Origin: JABJGO01 sp963921245
GTDB taxonomy: Bacteria > Pseudomonadota > Alphaproteobacteria > Rhodospirillales > Casp-alpha2
Assembly (NCBI GenBank): GCA_963921245.4
Contig: CAWUEY030000001.1
Location: forward strand, 2,294,001-2,358,000
Direction: 5' to 3'
Length of the DNA: 64,000 nt
Part shown: positions 1 through 9,577 of the stretch, piece by piece
How positions within the stretch are numbered: position 1 is the first letter of the stretch
Layout of the letters: each line of letters begins with the position of its first letter
Position numbers and translations under genes: made by a program
Notes under the pieces: model-generated
Databases searched by the model: none
What the model was told of the DNA's origin: nothing
What the model saw: only the letters and a program-made list of their open reading frames with translations

Positions 1-278
1 TCGTGTTCAAAAACGGATGCATTGTTCACAAGGCACGTCACCGGCCCCAACTGGGTACCGACAGTTGTAAGCAGTTGATCAACTTCCGTGTCGTTCGCAA
101 GATCGGCTTTTGCAATGCACGCTTGACCGCCGGCTGCCACAATCTCATGACAAACTGCGGACGCTTCCTGTTCCGAGGCGTTGAAGTGAATACCGACCTG
201 CCACCCGTGCGCCGCCAGATCCAGGGCAATTGATTTGCCGATTCTGCGGGCTGCACCGGTAATCAGGGCAACTTTCAA
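1..278 (-). CDS. SDR-family oxidoreductase, N-terminal part (cut by window edge)
   Basis: The reading frame runs off the left edge of the window, so only about 92 N-terminal residues are visible. They start KVALITGAARRIGKSIALDL, the glycine-rich TGxxxxIG nucleotide-binding motif of classical short-chain dehydrogenases. A CLVNNAS stretch near residue 85 matches the NNAG motif. The start is TTG at 278, chosen because an AGGA Shine-Dalgarno sequence lies 8 bases upstream and no ATG is in frame. The doubled arginine after TGAA recalls pteridine reductase/FolM-like SDRs, but the catalytic YxxxK lies outside the window, so substrate and function cannot be assigned. Confidence 0.8.
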   Translation of the reverse strand, partial: MKVALITGAARRIGKSIALDLAAHGWQVGIHFNASEQEASAVCHEIVAAGGQACIAKADLANDTEVDQLLTTVGTQLGPVTCLVNNASVFEH

Positions 279-312
279 TTTACAAATCCTCGCATTGGAT
301 CCAACAATGACC

Positions 313-1275
313 TTACGTCAGCCCCAAAATCTGTTCCACACCTGACGCTTGGAGCGCGATGTACCCTCCATAGGCGGCAAGAAAAACCAGCGCCGCGGGA
401 CGACCAAGTCGCCAGCCCCACAATAACATTGGCATCATGAATGCCGTCGTTGCCAGCATCACCCACAAATCGAAGGACAAGAGTTGACTGGACACCGGAA
501 GGGGAACAACGATGGCAACTACCCCGGCAATACCCAGCACGTTGAAGAGGTTGGAGCCAACAACATTGCCGATCGCAACATCTGCATGACCGCGAAGCGC
601 GGCGACCACCGACGCCGCTAGTTCCGGCAACGAGGTGCCCAGGGCAACGAGAGTTAAACCTATCACCTCTTCGGAAACGCCGAACAGCAGGGCGATTTCC
701 ACGCCGCCGTCAACCAGCAGATCGGCACCATAGATGATACCCGCCATGCCGCCAAACAAGGCAATCAAGGTTATCAGCATATTGTCCGGAAGCTGCCCAA
801 CTTCCTCCACCTCCTCAGATCCATCGTTTCCTTCGCTATGATCGCGAACATAGGACGAAATCAGAAATGCAATGAGGCATACAACCAGTACAATGCCACC
901 GGTGCGGGAGACTTCACCCTGAAGACAAAATGCGGCAAAAACGATACTCCCAATGCCCAGGACCAGCGCGTCTCGGCTCAGAGACTGTTGCCTAGAGACG
1001 ATCGGTGCAATCAGACCGGCCCCGCCCAATATCAGTAGGACATTTGCTATGTTGGAGCCGATGACGTTACCCATAGCGAGCCCGGGCACGCCATTTAATC
1101 CGGCTTCGAGACCAACGACCAATTCAGGCGCCGAGGTTCCAATTGCAATAATGGTCATCCCGATAATTAGAGGTGAGACCCCCAATTTCCTTGCCAATGC
1201 AACGCCACCACGGACCATAAAATCCGCCGCGACCAGCAACAAGGCAAACCCGATGATAACCTTTATGTACATCAT
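313..1275 (-). CDS. Calcium/sodium antiporter (CaCA family, YrbG-like)
   Basis: A 320-residue inner-membrane protein with the two inverted alpha repeats of the CaCA cation exchangers. The first repeat has GTSAPEL at residues 46-52 and GNVIGSN at 69-75. The second has GTSLPEL at 213-219 and GNVVGSN at 236-242. The acidic residues in these motifs form the cation site in the family. An acidic cytoplasmic loop (about 147-160) separates the halves. Length is normal for bacterial YrbG-type proteins. The family exchanges Ca2+ or other cations for Na+ or H+; the specific ion cannot be read here. It lies just downstream of rppH on the same strand, 101 bases away, with no clear terminator between them. 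Confidence 0.9.
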   Translation of the reverse strand: MMYIKVIIGFALLLVAADFMVRGGVALARKLGVSPLIIGMTIIAIGTSAPELVVGLEAGLNGVPGLAMGNVIGSNIANVLLILGGAGLIAPIVSRQQSLSRDALVLGIGSIVFAAFCLQGEVSRTGGIVLVVCLIAFLISSYVRDHSEGNDGSEEVEEVGQLPDNMLITLIALFGGMAGIIYGADLLVDGGVEIALLFGVSEEVIGLTLVALGTSLPELAASVVAALRGHADVAIGNVVGSNLFNVLGIAGVVAIVVPLPVSSQLLSFDLWVMLATTAFMMPMLLWGWRLGRPAALVFLAAYGGYIALQASGVEQILGLT

Positions 1276-1376
1276 AATCGTTAACCGTATTTTTGACCTC
1301 GATTTCGCGAGATTCCGGTTCGCTCCGGCGTTCGTTCAACAGCCCTTACCTAACATGCGAATAAAGCAACGTCACC

Positions 1377-1886
1377 TTATGAAACGGCGGGCGGCTTCCA
1401 AAACTGTCCAAATTCCCGGATCACGTTTACATAGACCTGTTTTTTGAATGGAACGACGAGATCAGGCACCTTCCGGGGATGGCTCCATTGCCAGTCCACG
1501 AACTCAACCTGCTCGTGTCCGGCAAGGTCAATATCGGTGTCTTGTCCTGTAAACCTGAACAGAAACCATTTCTGGGCCTGGCCTATGTATTTGCCCTTCC
1601 ACCGATCCAGCGCTTCCTGAGGCAGGTCGTAGAGGTGCCATTCAGATGCTTCGGCGATCACTTCCGCATTTGAAATGGATGTTTCTTCATGCAATTCCCG
1701 CCATGCCGCTTCGAGCGTCGTTTCGCCACCATCGATGCCGCCTTGAGGCATTTGCCACGCATACCTATCGCCTGATAACCCGGCGCGTTTTCCCAAAAAA
1801 ATCGAGTTATCCCTGTTCAGGATCATCATCCCGACACAGGGTCTGTAACGGGGGCCAAATGGATACAGGTCCTCTCGAACGGACAT
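1377..1886 (-). CDS. rppH: RNA pyrophosphohydrolase RppH
   Basis: A 169-residue Nudix hydrolase. The Nudix box starts near residue 50 (GGIDGGET, then REL and EE around 63-69) and is preceded by the WQMPQGG motif typical of RppH/IalA proteins. The family removes pyrophosphate from 5'-triphosphate mRNA ends and so starts decay, and it also hydrolyses dinucleoside polyphosphates. It is the last gene of the gpmI-envC-ctpA-deacetylase-rppH block and follows the deacetylase gene by 2 bases. The N-terminal YRPCVGMM is also typical of the family. Confidence 0.92.
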   Translation of the reverse strand: MSVREDLYPFGPRYRPCVGMMILNRDNSIFLGKRAGLSGDRYAWQMPQGGIDGGETTLEAAWRELHEETSISNAEVIAEASEWHLYDLPQEALDRWKGKYIGQAQKWFLFRFTGQDTDIDLAGHEQVEFVDWQWSHPRKVPDLVVPFKKQVYVNVIREFGQFWKPPAVS

Positions 1887-1888
1887 AT

Positions 1889-3514
1889 CTATTGCTCTAC
1901 CCCTTCTGTCGAAGAATCATCGACCAACGAACTCAGGGGAACCAGTTCAATACCTCGCCCTGGTAGCGTTTGCAGCCACGCCTTTATCCTGCCCATGGCA
2001 GCCGGAGACATACCTGTCGTTGCGACGGCCTGATTATGGGTGGCGATAAAATTATCAAGCTCTTTGAGGCGGGCGTCTATCGCGGCACGGGCCTCAACAT
2101 CGTCAAGGCGCACATTGCTGAATACGCGTGGAACGCCAATTTCGGCCCCAACCCTGGGCACCGCAGACCGATCATTCCACTCTCCTTCCAGGATCAGTAA
2201 TCCCCGGTCATTCAGGATTTCCAGCAGGTTACGAACAGGTAATTCGCGGGCTGTAAACTTCGACCCCATCAGGACTTCGAACCCGATGTATCCCTGAAAC
2301 AGTTCCATTATTTCCTCAAGCCGGGAGAGATTTTCGGCGGCGTCAAAATCAGTACGCAAAGATAACGGGCCGGGGTCCTCGATGGGAAATTTGTCGGACT
2401 CCAGTGGCAGGCCAAGTAAAACTTCGTGCCCCACCCTTCTTGAACGCAACAACCACTGTTCAAGGTCGTCAGCATAGGGACTGAAAGACAATGTTACCTG
2501 AGGCGGAAGTTTTCTTATGGCCGCCAGGGTTTCCGCCGTACTCAAACCCATTCCTGTAACAACCAGGGCTACTCTTTTCGTATCAGATTCCGGAACGAGC
2601 GGTCGCGCATAGAACTCCCAGGGCTCTCGGCCATCCGCCGCGATTTTTGGCAAAGGTAGCAACCCCTCTCCCCGATCCTGAAGAAAATCGCGATCCGGTG
2701 CCCGGGGCAAAGGACTGGGTGACGGATAATCAAGAAACCCATCAAATCCCGCCATGATAGACGCAGGAACGATCAACCCTCCGCCCGTTCCGGAACCGCT
2801 CGCCAGCGAGTTCAAACCACTCCCCGCAAGGGCATTCAATCCGCCCGCGGTTGCAATCGCATTCAGCGAATCTGTTGCCGCCGCCTGGCTCTCACCGCCC
2901 TGTGACGTCGTCGCAGCGGCGCTAACCGTTGCTTCTTCAGGCAGATCGTCGCCATCTGCGAGCTGATTTAACGACGTTCCAGTATTGGTTTCTGCCGCTG
3001 ATTGCTGGTTCTCGCCGTTCGACGGCGGCGGCGACGGTGACGAACTTTCATCCTGAACAATTTCCTGTTGCTGAGAATCAGCAATGATCTCTTCCGCACC
3101 GGAACTCAGGAAAAACCAGGCACCAACACCAACCACGCTGACAATGACAAGAAAGACAGCCCCCAAAACCGAGTAAAGAACAAAGGGGTTATCGAACAAC
3201 CCTTCTTCATAATCGTCGTCATCATCGAAATCGTCGTCGTCTAAATCCTCGTCATCAAGGTCTTCGTCACCAAACTCATCGTCATCGGCGGCGTCATCGT
3301 CATCATCATCACCGAAGTTGGGCGGATCGTCATCGCGCCACGGCTCGGCCTCCTCCTCATCATCCTCATCGACATCGCCGTCCATAGGTTCAGCTTCGAA
3401 ATCTTCGGCAGCGAAGGCGTCGTCTTCGTCTTCGTCACCAAACTCATCGTCATCGGCGTCTTCGGCGGCGTCTTCGTCACCCTTCTTCCGGCTGAACAGA
3501 TCCTTCAATCCCAT
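1889..3514 (-). CDS. Divergent polysaccharide deacetylase family protein (YibQ-like) with an acidic N-terminal tract
   Basis: About 541 residues. Residues 15-107 are an extreme Asp/Glu tract in which DDDEFGDED occurs twice. A single membrane helix follows (about 113-138), then an Ala/Ser/Gly-rich linker, then a C-terminal divergent polysaccharide deacetylase domain (from about residue 310: RVALVVTGMGLS, then LSFSPYADDL and LLGLPLES). The domain is expected to face the periplasm. YibQ proteins commonly lie next to envC and ctpA, as here, which points to cell-envelope or division work; no substrate is established. The start is ATG at 3514, nine bases after GAGGA; a TTG at 3520 sits too close to that site. 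The acidic cytoplasmic tail is unusual in length. Confidence 0.85.
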   Translation of the reverse strand: MGLKDLFSRKKGDEDAAEDADDDEFGDEDEDDAFAAEDFEAEPMDGDVDEDDEEEAEPWRDDDPPNFGDDDDDDAADDDEFGDEDLDDEDLDDDDFDDDDDYEEGLFDNPFVLYSVLGAVFLVIVSVVGVGAWFFLSSGAEEIIADSQQQEIVQDESSSPSPPPSNGENQQSAAETNTGTSLNQLADGDDLPEEATVSAAATTSQGGESQAAATDSLNAIATAGGLNALAGSGLNSLASGSGTGGGLIVPASIMAGFDGFLDYPSPSPLPRAPDRDFLQDRGEGLLPLPKIAADGREPWEFYARPLVPESDTKRVALVVTGMGLSTAETLAAIRKLPPQVTLSFSPYADDLEQWLLRSRRVGHEVLLGLPLESDKFPIEDPGPLSLRTDFDAAENLSRLEEIMELFQGYIGFEVLMGSKFTARELPVRNLLEILNDRGLLILEGEWNDRSAVPRVGAEIGVPRVFSNVRLDDVEARAAIDARLKELDNFIATHNQAVATTGMSPAAMGRIKAWLQTLPGRGIELVPLSSLVDDSSTEGVEQ

Positions 3515-3556
3515 AATCAACCATCCTCAGGTTTCAGGGCGTTTAATGGTCCTCGT

Positions 3557-4879
3557 TTATTGAATGCTTCCACCTGAAGAATCGGGAAACAATGACAGCC
3601 CCTTTAGCAGGTCCAATGCACGAGATAGCTGGTAGTCTACCGGCGTATCGTTTTCATTTGGTGAATCTGCATCAATTTCCGAAGCCCCATCCGCGCCACC
3701 CGCATCGCCGGCATTTTCCAGCGCCCCCCGAAGATCGGCTTCACGACGCGGGTTGACAGTTTCAAGGTTTTCAATCCTGGCCTGTTCTACCTCGATATCC
3801 GGCGCGATTCCGATTTTCTGGATATCCCGACCGGAAGGTGTGAAGTATCGGGCTGTTGTCAGCCGCATAGCACCATGCTTGCCAAGCGGAATAATGGTTT
3901 GCACCAATCCTTTTCCAAAGGAATGCGTCCCCATGACAATTGCACGGCCGTGATCCTGTAGGGCACCGGAAACGATTTCGGACGCGGACGCGGAACCACC
4001 ATTGATCAGCACGATAATGGGCAACCCTTCCGCCAGATCCCCCTCTCGCGCGTTGAATCTTTCGGTATCCTCCGGGCGTTTTCCACGGGTTGAGACGATC
4101 TCACCTTTATCCAGAAAAGCATCCGAAACAATAACTGCCTGATCCAGCAACCCTCCCGGATTGTTCCTCAGATCGAGGACGATACCCGCCAGCGGAGCTG
4201 TTTTCTCGCTATGGAGTTTGGCCATAGCCTTCTCAACGCTCTCGCCGGTCTGGGCACTGAAAGCACCGATCCGAATGTATCCGATATCGCCTTCTAGGCG
4301 GGATCGAACGGATTCTACCTTGATCACGTCGCGTGTGATCGTAACGTCAAAAGGATCCGAACCCGCCCGTTGTACGGACAAAACAATATCGTCACCAATC
4401 TTGCCACGCATCTTGTCCACGGCCTCATTCAACGTCAGCCCCAGTACCGGCTCACCGTCCAGATGCGTGATATAGTCGCCAGGCTGCAATCCGGCACGAT
4501 AGGCCGGCGTGCCGTCTATTGGTGAGACAACCTTGACCAGGCCGTTTTCCATGGAAACCTCAATGCCCAGCCCGCCAAACTCACCTTTGGTCTGGACCTG
4601 CATTTCTTTATAGCTATCCGCGTTTAAATAACTGGAATGCGGGTCCAAAGAAGCCAGCATTCCGCTAATCGCTGCTTCAATAAGCTCTTTATCCTCTGGC
4701 GGTTCAACATAATCAGAACGAATGCGCTCCATAACGTCGCCAAAGAGGTTAAGCAATTCGTAGGTCGAGGCGGCGTTTTCATCCGCCTTGGCAACAGGAA
4801 CACCTGTCACTAGTGCGCCACATACGAGCGATGCACCAATGGTACGCCAAAAAACTTCCTTTAAATGCATCGTTATCAT
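3557..4879 (-). CDS. ctpA: S41-family C-terminal processing protease (CtpA type)
   Basis: A secreted serine protease of about 440 residues with an N-terminal signal sequence ending near VPVAKA. A PDZ domain follows (GGLGIEVSMENG and GLQPGDYI) and then the S41 catalytic core. The nucleophile serine is in NGGSASASEI and the general-base lysine in SFGKGLVQT. The family trims C-termini of periplasmic proteins and often controls peptidoglycan hydrolases. Its start ATG at 4879 overlaps the envC stop codon by four bases (ATGA), so the two are translationally coupled. A second possible start is ATG at 4870. The C-terminal tail is Ala/Asp-rich and probably disordered. Confidence 0.93.
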   Translation of the reverse strand: MITMHLKEVFWRTIGASLVCGALVTGVPVAKADENAASTYELLNLFGDVMERIRSDYVEPPEDKELIEAAISGMLASLDPHSSYLNADSYKEMQVQTKGEFGGLGIEVSMENGLVKVVSPIDGTPAYRAGLQPGDYITHLDGEPVLGLTLNEAVDKMRGKIGDDIVLSVQRAGSDPFDVTITRDVIKVESVRSRLEGDIGYIRIGAFSAQTGESVEKAMAKLHSEKTAPLAGIVLDLRNNPGGLLDQAVIVSDAFLDKGEIVSTRGKRPEDTERFNAREGDLAEGLPIIVLINGGSASASEIVSGALQDHGRAIVMGTHSFGKGLVQTIIPLGKHGAMRLTTARYFTPSGRDIQKIGIAPDIEVEQARIENLETVNPRREADLRGALENAGDAGGADGASEIDADSPNENDTPVDYQLSRALDLLKGLSLFPDSSGGSIQ

Positions 4880-6183
4880 CCCTGTTGCCTGCTGCTGCCT
4901 CGATTGAGCCAAGGCAGCGGATTAATTGATTGGCCGTTACGGCGGAGTTCCATGTATAATACGGGTTCCGCGTCCACATTGTTACCCATTATACCAACCG
5001 GTTCGCCAGTCAAAATTTCTTGACCAATGGCACTGTCGATCCGCGACATCCCCGCCAGCAGGCTATGGTATCCATCACTGTGTTCAATGATCAAGAGCTG
5101 CCCGTAGCCTCGAAAATCTCCCACGAAAGCGACCTTGCCCTCAAAAGTCGCTACCACCTGGGCGGACGCTCGGGTGGAAAACCGAACGCCACGTTGACCG
5201 ACGCCATTCTCATTGATGTCCCCATATCCTGACACGAGATTTCCAACCACCGGATACGGGAGCTTTCCTTTACTGTCCTCTATTGAGCCACCTTTGAGTG
5301 TACCGGTTGTCAGCGCAACAGTGACGGCAGCCTGGTCTGGTTCATCGGATCCCAGTTGATTGGCGGAAGGGGGCTTTGGTTTTACCGGTGGTACGACGGC
5401 GGCCAGAGTTGAATCATTCAGAACGGCGCGCCTGTTTTTCTTTTCTTCTTCAAGACGGGCAACCAAATCCCGCAGGCTTGAGGCCTCGAGAGCAAGTTGC
5501 TTGGCGCGCTTTTCCACCGCCTTGTTTTCGCTGGTAGTCTGCTGCTTCAGCAGCTTTTTCTGTGCCAACAATCTGCCCAGCTTTTGACTTTCTGACGCCA
5601 GATTGCCCTGCTCGTCCTTTAAGCGGCCACGTCTGAGGGCGATTTGCTCACGGGCGCGGGCGAGGCTGGCGACTTGTTTACGAAGAGTCTCCGCCCGGTG
5701 CTCAATTTCCGGAATTATCGTTCTGAGTAGAAGAGCGCTGCGCACGGTATCAACAGGTTTCCCGGGCTGTGCAAATAGTGCTTCGGGCGGTAATCGGGCC
5801 AGGCGTTCCAGAGCCATCAACACACTCGAGAACTGTTCTTTTTGCAACGCAAGTTCGTCTACTTTTCTGACTTCCTCAACTTCGAGGGCGAAAAGCTCCG
5901 TCTCAAGATCAGCGATCAGGCGTTCGTGGGCCTGAACGGCCTTCGCGGACTCCACGAGTTGCGCTCGAAGGTTCGCTGTTTCGCGGGCGATTTCCTCGAG
6001 TTTCCTCTTCAGGGTTTCGGATTGCTCAAGCTCGCGTGCAAGCTCCTTTTCAAGGGTTCCTAGTTTTTCATCGGTACTGGCGTCTTGGGCTTGTGCCTCG
6101 GTGACTGTACCGGCCAACAGAGATATCACCAAAAAAGGTATCGCCAGTTTGTTCACGAGAATAACCCTACTCCGCTGCCGCAC
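4876..6183 (-). CDS. envC: Murein hydrolase activator, EnvC family (coiled coil plus LytM/M23 domain)
   Basis: About 426-435 residues: a signal peptide (ending near TEAQAQ), a long charged coiled coil (about 40-260), and a C-terminal LytM/M23-like domain (about 310-430). The domain has IIEHSDGYHSLLAG, but the usual first zinc ligand region reads RGVRF with no histidine. This fits the catalytically inactive EnvC class, which activates amidases at the septum. The open frame begins at ATG 6183, inside gpmI. GTG at 6156 is a better start because AGGG lies 8 bases upstream and the signal peptide then begins directly. It is followed by ctpA with an ATGA overlap. Confidence 0.9.
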   Translation of the reverse strand: MRQRSRVILVNKLAIPFLVISLLAGTVTEAQAQDASTDEKLGTLEKELARELEQSETLKRKLEEIARETANLRAQLVESAKAVQAHERLIADLETELFALEVEEVRKVDELALQKEQFSSVLMALERLARLPPEALFAQPGKPVDTVRSALLLRTIIPEIEHRAETLRKQVASLARAREQIALRRGRLKDEQGNLASESQKLGRLLAQKKLLKQQTTSENKAVEKRAKQLALEASSLRDLVARLEEEKKNRRAVLNDSTLAAVVPPVKPKPPSANQLGSDEPDQAAVTVALTTGTLKGGSIEDSKGKLPYPVVGNLVSGYGDINENGVGQRGVRFSTRASAQVVATFEGKVAFVGDFRGYGQLLIIEHSDGYHSLLAGMSRIDSAIGQEILTGEPVGIMGNNVDAEPVLYMELRRNGQSINPLPWLNRGSSRQQG

Positions 6184-7762
6184 TGGAAAAGCCGGTTACA
6201 CGTGCGTTGATCATGGATTTCCCGGTCATTTCGACCGGTTGCGGCAACCCCATAAGTTCAAGAATGGTCGGGGCCACATCACAGAGTTTACCCGGACGAA
6301 GGTCCTTCCCGACATCAGGCACCCCTATCAGTATCGAAGGTACGAGATTGAGTGTATGGGCCGTATGCATCGTGCCGTCGTCCGACGACATCCGCTCGCA
6401 GTTACCGTGATCCGCCGTAACGAAAAGAGCGCCGCCAGCAACGATAACGGCCTGCTCAAGCCTTCCAAGACACGCATCAACCGTCTCCGCAGCCTTTATC
6501 GCGGCGGACAGAACCCCCGAATGTCCGACCATGTCACCGTTGGCAAAATTTACGACAATCAGATCATACAAGTCTTCGTCGATAACCCGCACCAGGTTAT
6601 CGGTCACTTCCACAGCGGACATTTCAGGGCACAAATCGTATGTTGCAACGTTGGGTGATGGAATTAGAATACGATCTTCTCCGTCAAACAACCGCTCCCG
6701 CCCACCGTTCAGAAAGAACGTCACATGCGCGTATTTCTCGGTTTCCGCAATTCTCAACTGTTTCAAACCAGCATCGGATACAACCTGTCCCAGTACATTC
6801 TCCGGGCGTTCCGCCGGGAATAGCGCCGGGGCAAAGGAATTCAGGTGACGCGAATACTCGACCATGCCCACGACAGTCGAGAATGCGACGGTCCGTTGCC
6901 TGTGAAAGCCTTCAAACGCCGGATCGATCAAGGATTCAAGGATTTGGCGTGTTCGATCAGCCCGGAAATTCGCTACAAGAAGCCCATCGCCGTCTTTCAT
7001 GCCTGCAAAGCCTTCCAGGATGATGGGCTCGACAAACTCGTCACGTACGCCCGCATCATATGAACGCGATATAGCCTCAATCGCATCCTGTTTGGAAACA
7101 CCCACGGCATCCACAATCAGGTTATAGGCGCGCTCCACGCGAGCCCATCGTTTGTCACGATCCATGGCGTAGTACCGCCCACACAGGCTGACAAGATTTG
7201 CCCCGTCTAGTCTGGCGAGAACGGAGATAAAATCGGCAATATGCTCAACCGCACTATTGGGCGGCGTATCGCGACCATCCAAAAACCCATGAACGGCGAC
7301 CGGCACGCCTTCACCGGCAACGATGCGCGCCAATGCAATCATATGATTCTGATGGCCATGAACGCCACCGGGTGAGAGCAGGCCCATGATGTGACACGTT
7401 CCCCCGCTTTTCTTCAATGCCGAAACATGGTTGAGCAACGCTGCATTTTCGGCCAGTTCACCGTTTTCAATGGCTCTGTCAATTCTGGGCAAGTCCTGCA
7501 TCAGGATCCGCCCTGCACCCAGATTCATATGCCCGACCTCAGAATTACCCATCTGGCCTTCCGGCAACCCAACGTGTTCTTCGGAAGCATCAAGATATCC
7601 CGTCGGATAGGTGACCACCATCCGGTCCCAATTCGGCGTTTCCGCGAGGGCAATAGCATTGTTTTCTGTTTCTTCACTCAGGCCCCAGCCGTCCAGAATA
7701 CAAAGGACCGCGGGGCGCCTTGCGCCATTTTTTGTCGTCATGGTCAGGTCAAGGGTTGTCAT
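6167..7762 (-). CDS. gpmI: 2,3-bisphosphoglycerate-independent phosphoglycerate mutase
   Basis: About 531 residues, normal for the cofactor-independent enzyme that interconverts 3- and 2-phosphoglycerate in glycolysis and gluconeogenesis. The metal-binding LCILDGWG lies at the N-terminus, the phosphorylated serine is in QMGNSEVGHMN, and the second metal site includes FVTADHGNCE near the C-terminus. The start is ATG 7762 or ATG 7741; the longer frame up to 7813 has no homologous N-terminus. It is the first gene of the operon that continues with envC, ctpA, the deacetylase and rppH, an arrangement familiar in alphaproteobacteria. Confidence 0.95.
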   Translation of the reverse strand: MTTLDLTMTTKNGARRPAVLCILDGWGLSEETENNAIALAETPNWDRMVVTYPTGYLDASEEHVGLPEGQMGNSEVGHMNLGAGRILMQDLPRIDRAIENGELAENAALLNHVSALKKSGGTCHIMGLLSPGGVHGHQNHMIALARIVAGEGVPVAVHGFLDGRDTPPNSAVEHIADFISVLARLDGANLVSLCGRYYAMDRDKRWARVERAYNLIVDAVGVSKQDAIEAISRSYDAGVRDEFVEPIILEGFAGMKDGDGLLVANFRADRTRQILESLIDPAFEGFHRQRTVAFSTVVGMVEYSRHLNSFAPALFPAERPENVLGQVVSDAGLKQLRIAETEKYAHVTFFLNGGRERLFDGEDRILIPSPNVATYDLCPEMSAVEVTDNLVRVIDEDLYDLIVVNFANGDMVGHSGVLSAAIKAAETVDACLGRLEQAVIVAGGALFVTADHGNCERMSSDDGTMHTAHTLNLVPSILIGVPDVGKDLRPGKLCDVAPTILELMGLPQPVEMTGKSMINARVTGFSSAAAE

Positions 7763-7930
7763 ATACGATTCGTTGTTGATTATAGAAAATATAGCGCGAT
7801 TTGACGAGCGCAAGGGCGCAGAAGAGCAAGCCTTTGTCTAAAGAAACAATATGATGTTAAGAAAATTGAGAGTCTTTACCGGAACACAGGGACATTGGTT
7901 CCTGGTTTAACGCGGTTTCCTGGAGGTCTT

Positions 7931-8644
7931 ATGCGTCTATTGGTTTTTCAGCATATTGAATGTGAACACCCGGGCATGCTGCGGACCTTTCTCGCCGAAG
8001 ACGGCATTCAGTGGGATGCTGTGGAGCTGGATCACGGCGATCCTATTCCCGATTTGTCGGATTATGATGTTCTTTGGGTTATGGGCGGCCCCATGGACGT
8101 CTGGGATACAAATGATCATCCCTGGCTGGTTGCGGAAAAGGAAGCGATCCGCACCTGGGTTCGCGACATGGGTAAGCCCTATCTCGGTTTGTGCCTAGGT
8201 CATCAATTGCTGGCCGTCTCACTGGAGGGTGCCTGTGGTCCGCAAATACCGCCGGAAGTCGGTATCATGGAAGTGGAACTCAGCGCCGCCGGCCGAAACG
8301 ATCCCATTTTCGTTGACATGCCTCAGCGACAGAAATGCCTTCAATGGCATTCCGTTTGTGTTACCGAAGAGCCGCCGGAATCAACGGTTCTGGCTTCATC
8401 AGGTGCCTGCCGAAATCAGGCCATGCGGGTCGGAAAAAATGCCTGGTCCATGCAGTATCATGTGGAACTGGAGCCCGACACGGTTGGAAACTGGGGTGAT
8501 ATTCCTGCCTACAAAACGGCATTGGAAAGCACATTGGGCCCCGGTTCGTTGGAAAGAGTGGATAATGAGGCCGCCGCCCTCATGGACGATTTCACGGGCA
8601 ACGCGCGGAAACTATATAACAATTTCATGCGCGCCATCGCGTAA
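7931..8644 (+). CDS. Type 1 (class I) glutamine amidotransferase-like protein
   Basis: About 237 residues with the triad-type glutaminase fold: the nucleophile cysteine lies in LGLCLGHQLLA (about 87-97) and the histidine in MQYHVELE. It resembles free-standing GMP-synthase-like amidotransferases, which transfer or release ammonia from glutamine or hydrolyse gamma-glutamyl bonds. The start is ATG 7931, six bases after a strong GGAGG. It is divergent from gpmI, and its neighbours give no pathway clue. Confidence 0.85.
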   Translation: MRLLVFQHIECEHPGMLRTFLAEDGIQWDAVELDHGDPIPDLSDYDVLWVMGGPMDVWDTNDHPWLVAEKEAIRTWVRDMGKPYLGLCLGHQLLAVSLEGACGPQIPPEVGIMEVELSAAGRNDPIFVDMPQRQKCLQWHSVCVTEEPPESTVLASSGACRNQAMRVGKNAWSMQYHVELEPDTVGNWGDIPAYKTALESTLGPGSLERVDNEAAALMDDFTGNARKLYNNFMRAIA

Positions 8645-8887
8645 AGACTGGACGCCCGGTGTATTTCCCGGCGGGACAACAGGCTGCTTGCTTTGCTTTC
8701 TCAGCAAGGTTTCACGATGGATCATGACCAGGCCGCCGCCGACGATAATGAGAGAACCGATGATCGTGTGGTACCCTGGCACCCCATCCCGGAAAACGTA
8801 ATCAGCGACAGCGGCCACAACGAGCGACGTATCCTCGAAAGCTTCAAAAGTCTTTTTTTCACTTTTTTTGAATATTATCCTTGACAA
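8612..8887 (-). pseudogene. Remnant of a DMT/EamA-family transporter (C-terminal end only)
   Basis: A 91-residue frame whose centre (DGVPGYHTIIGSLIIVGGGL, then VMIHRE) matches the last two helices and the HRE tail of EamA drug/metabolite transporters. The rest of the roughly 300-residue protein is absent on either strand nearby. The frame overlaps the 3' end of the amidotransferase gene. The residues before DTSLVV and after RKQSK do not look like the family. It is best read as a decayed gene end. Apart from it, nothing convincing was seen between 8645 and 8981. Confidence 0.5.
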
Positions 8888-8981
8888 GTACGTTGTTTTG
8901 CCCTACGATAGGGTTCAGTGACAGGGACAAGTGCGCCCGCCGTTTCTGGAAAAACTGGAAAAACAAGTAATCCGTCGCAGG

Positions 8982-9425
8982 CTACTTAACAACCAGCACC
9001 GGGCACTTGGACAGGATTTCCACACGGTGGGAAACGCCGCCGCGAAGGGTGGCCTCAATATCGCCCATGCCGCGTGAGCCGACGACGATCAAGTCCGCTT
9101 TGTACGACATGGCACGTTTGACAATGGTGCGGGCAACCGGACCCTCATCGGCTTCAATCTGTACGTCTTTGAGACCGTAGCTGTGTGCCTTGTCGAGAGC
9201 GCTGCTGAGGAGATGCTGTGCGCCGAGTTTCAAAAGATCGGCGTCCATGATGGCCATATGCTCCGCTTCAGCAAACTGTTTCACCGCTTCGGGCAATGTA
9301 TAAGGTTTTACCACATGATAGAGTAATACATCAGCGTCCGTGGCTCTGGCAATTTCGGCCGCAAACGCCACACATTTCATGGAATGTTTCGAGCCGTCCA
9401 CCGCCACCAGCATTTTGTTAATCAT
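8982..9425 (-). CDS. Universal stress protein (UspA family)
   Basis: 147 residues, a single Usp domain. The N-terminus MLVAVDGSKHS and the C-terminal ATP-binding GSRGMGDIEATLRGGVSHRV (glycine-rich G-2x-G-9x-G(S/T) type) are both intact, so this is an ATP-binding Usp. Such proteins bind ATP and help survival under stress; no specific target is visible. The start is ATG 9425 with GGGAG eight bases upstream. Confidence 0.92.
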   Translation of the reverse strand: MINKMLVAVDGSKHSMKCVAFAAEIARATDADVLLYHVVKPYTLPEAVKQFAEAEHMAIMDADLLKLGAQHLLSSALDKAHSYGLKDVQIEADEGPVARTIVKRAMSYKADLIVVGSRGMGDIEATLRGGVSHRVEILSKCPVLVVK

Positions 9426-9577
9426 CGTTCGCGCTCCCGGTTTTTTTGGTTTGTTATTCGATTATGTTCTGAATTCTCTATAGAATGCCCTATTCGATCC
9501 CGGGAAACTAGCGCCAATTCACTGGCCCCACGTGTTCCAGTCTGTACGTAACAGGGTTTGTAACCTATACAAGGGCC

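Noticed and set aside
3241..3480. Met/Thr-rich minus-strand frame
   Set aside because: It is the shifted reading of the Asp-rich tract of the deacetylase gene; repeats in GAT/GAC codons create long open frames in other phases.
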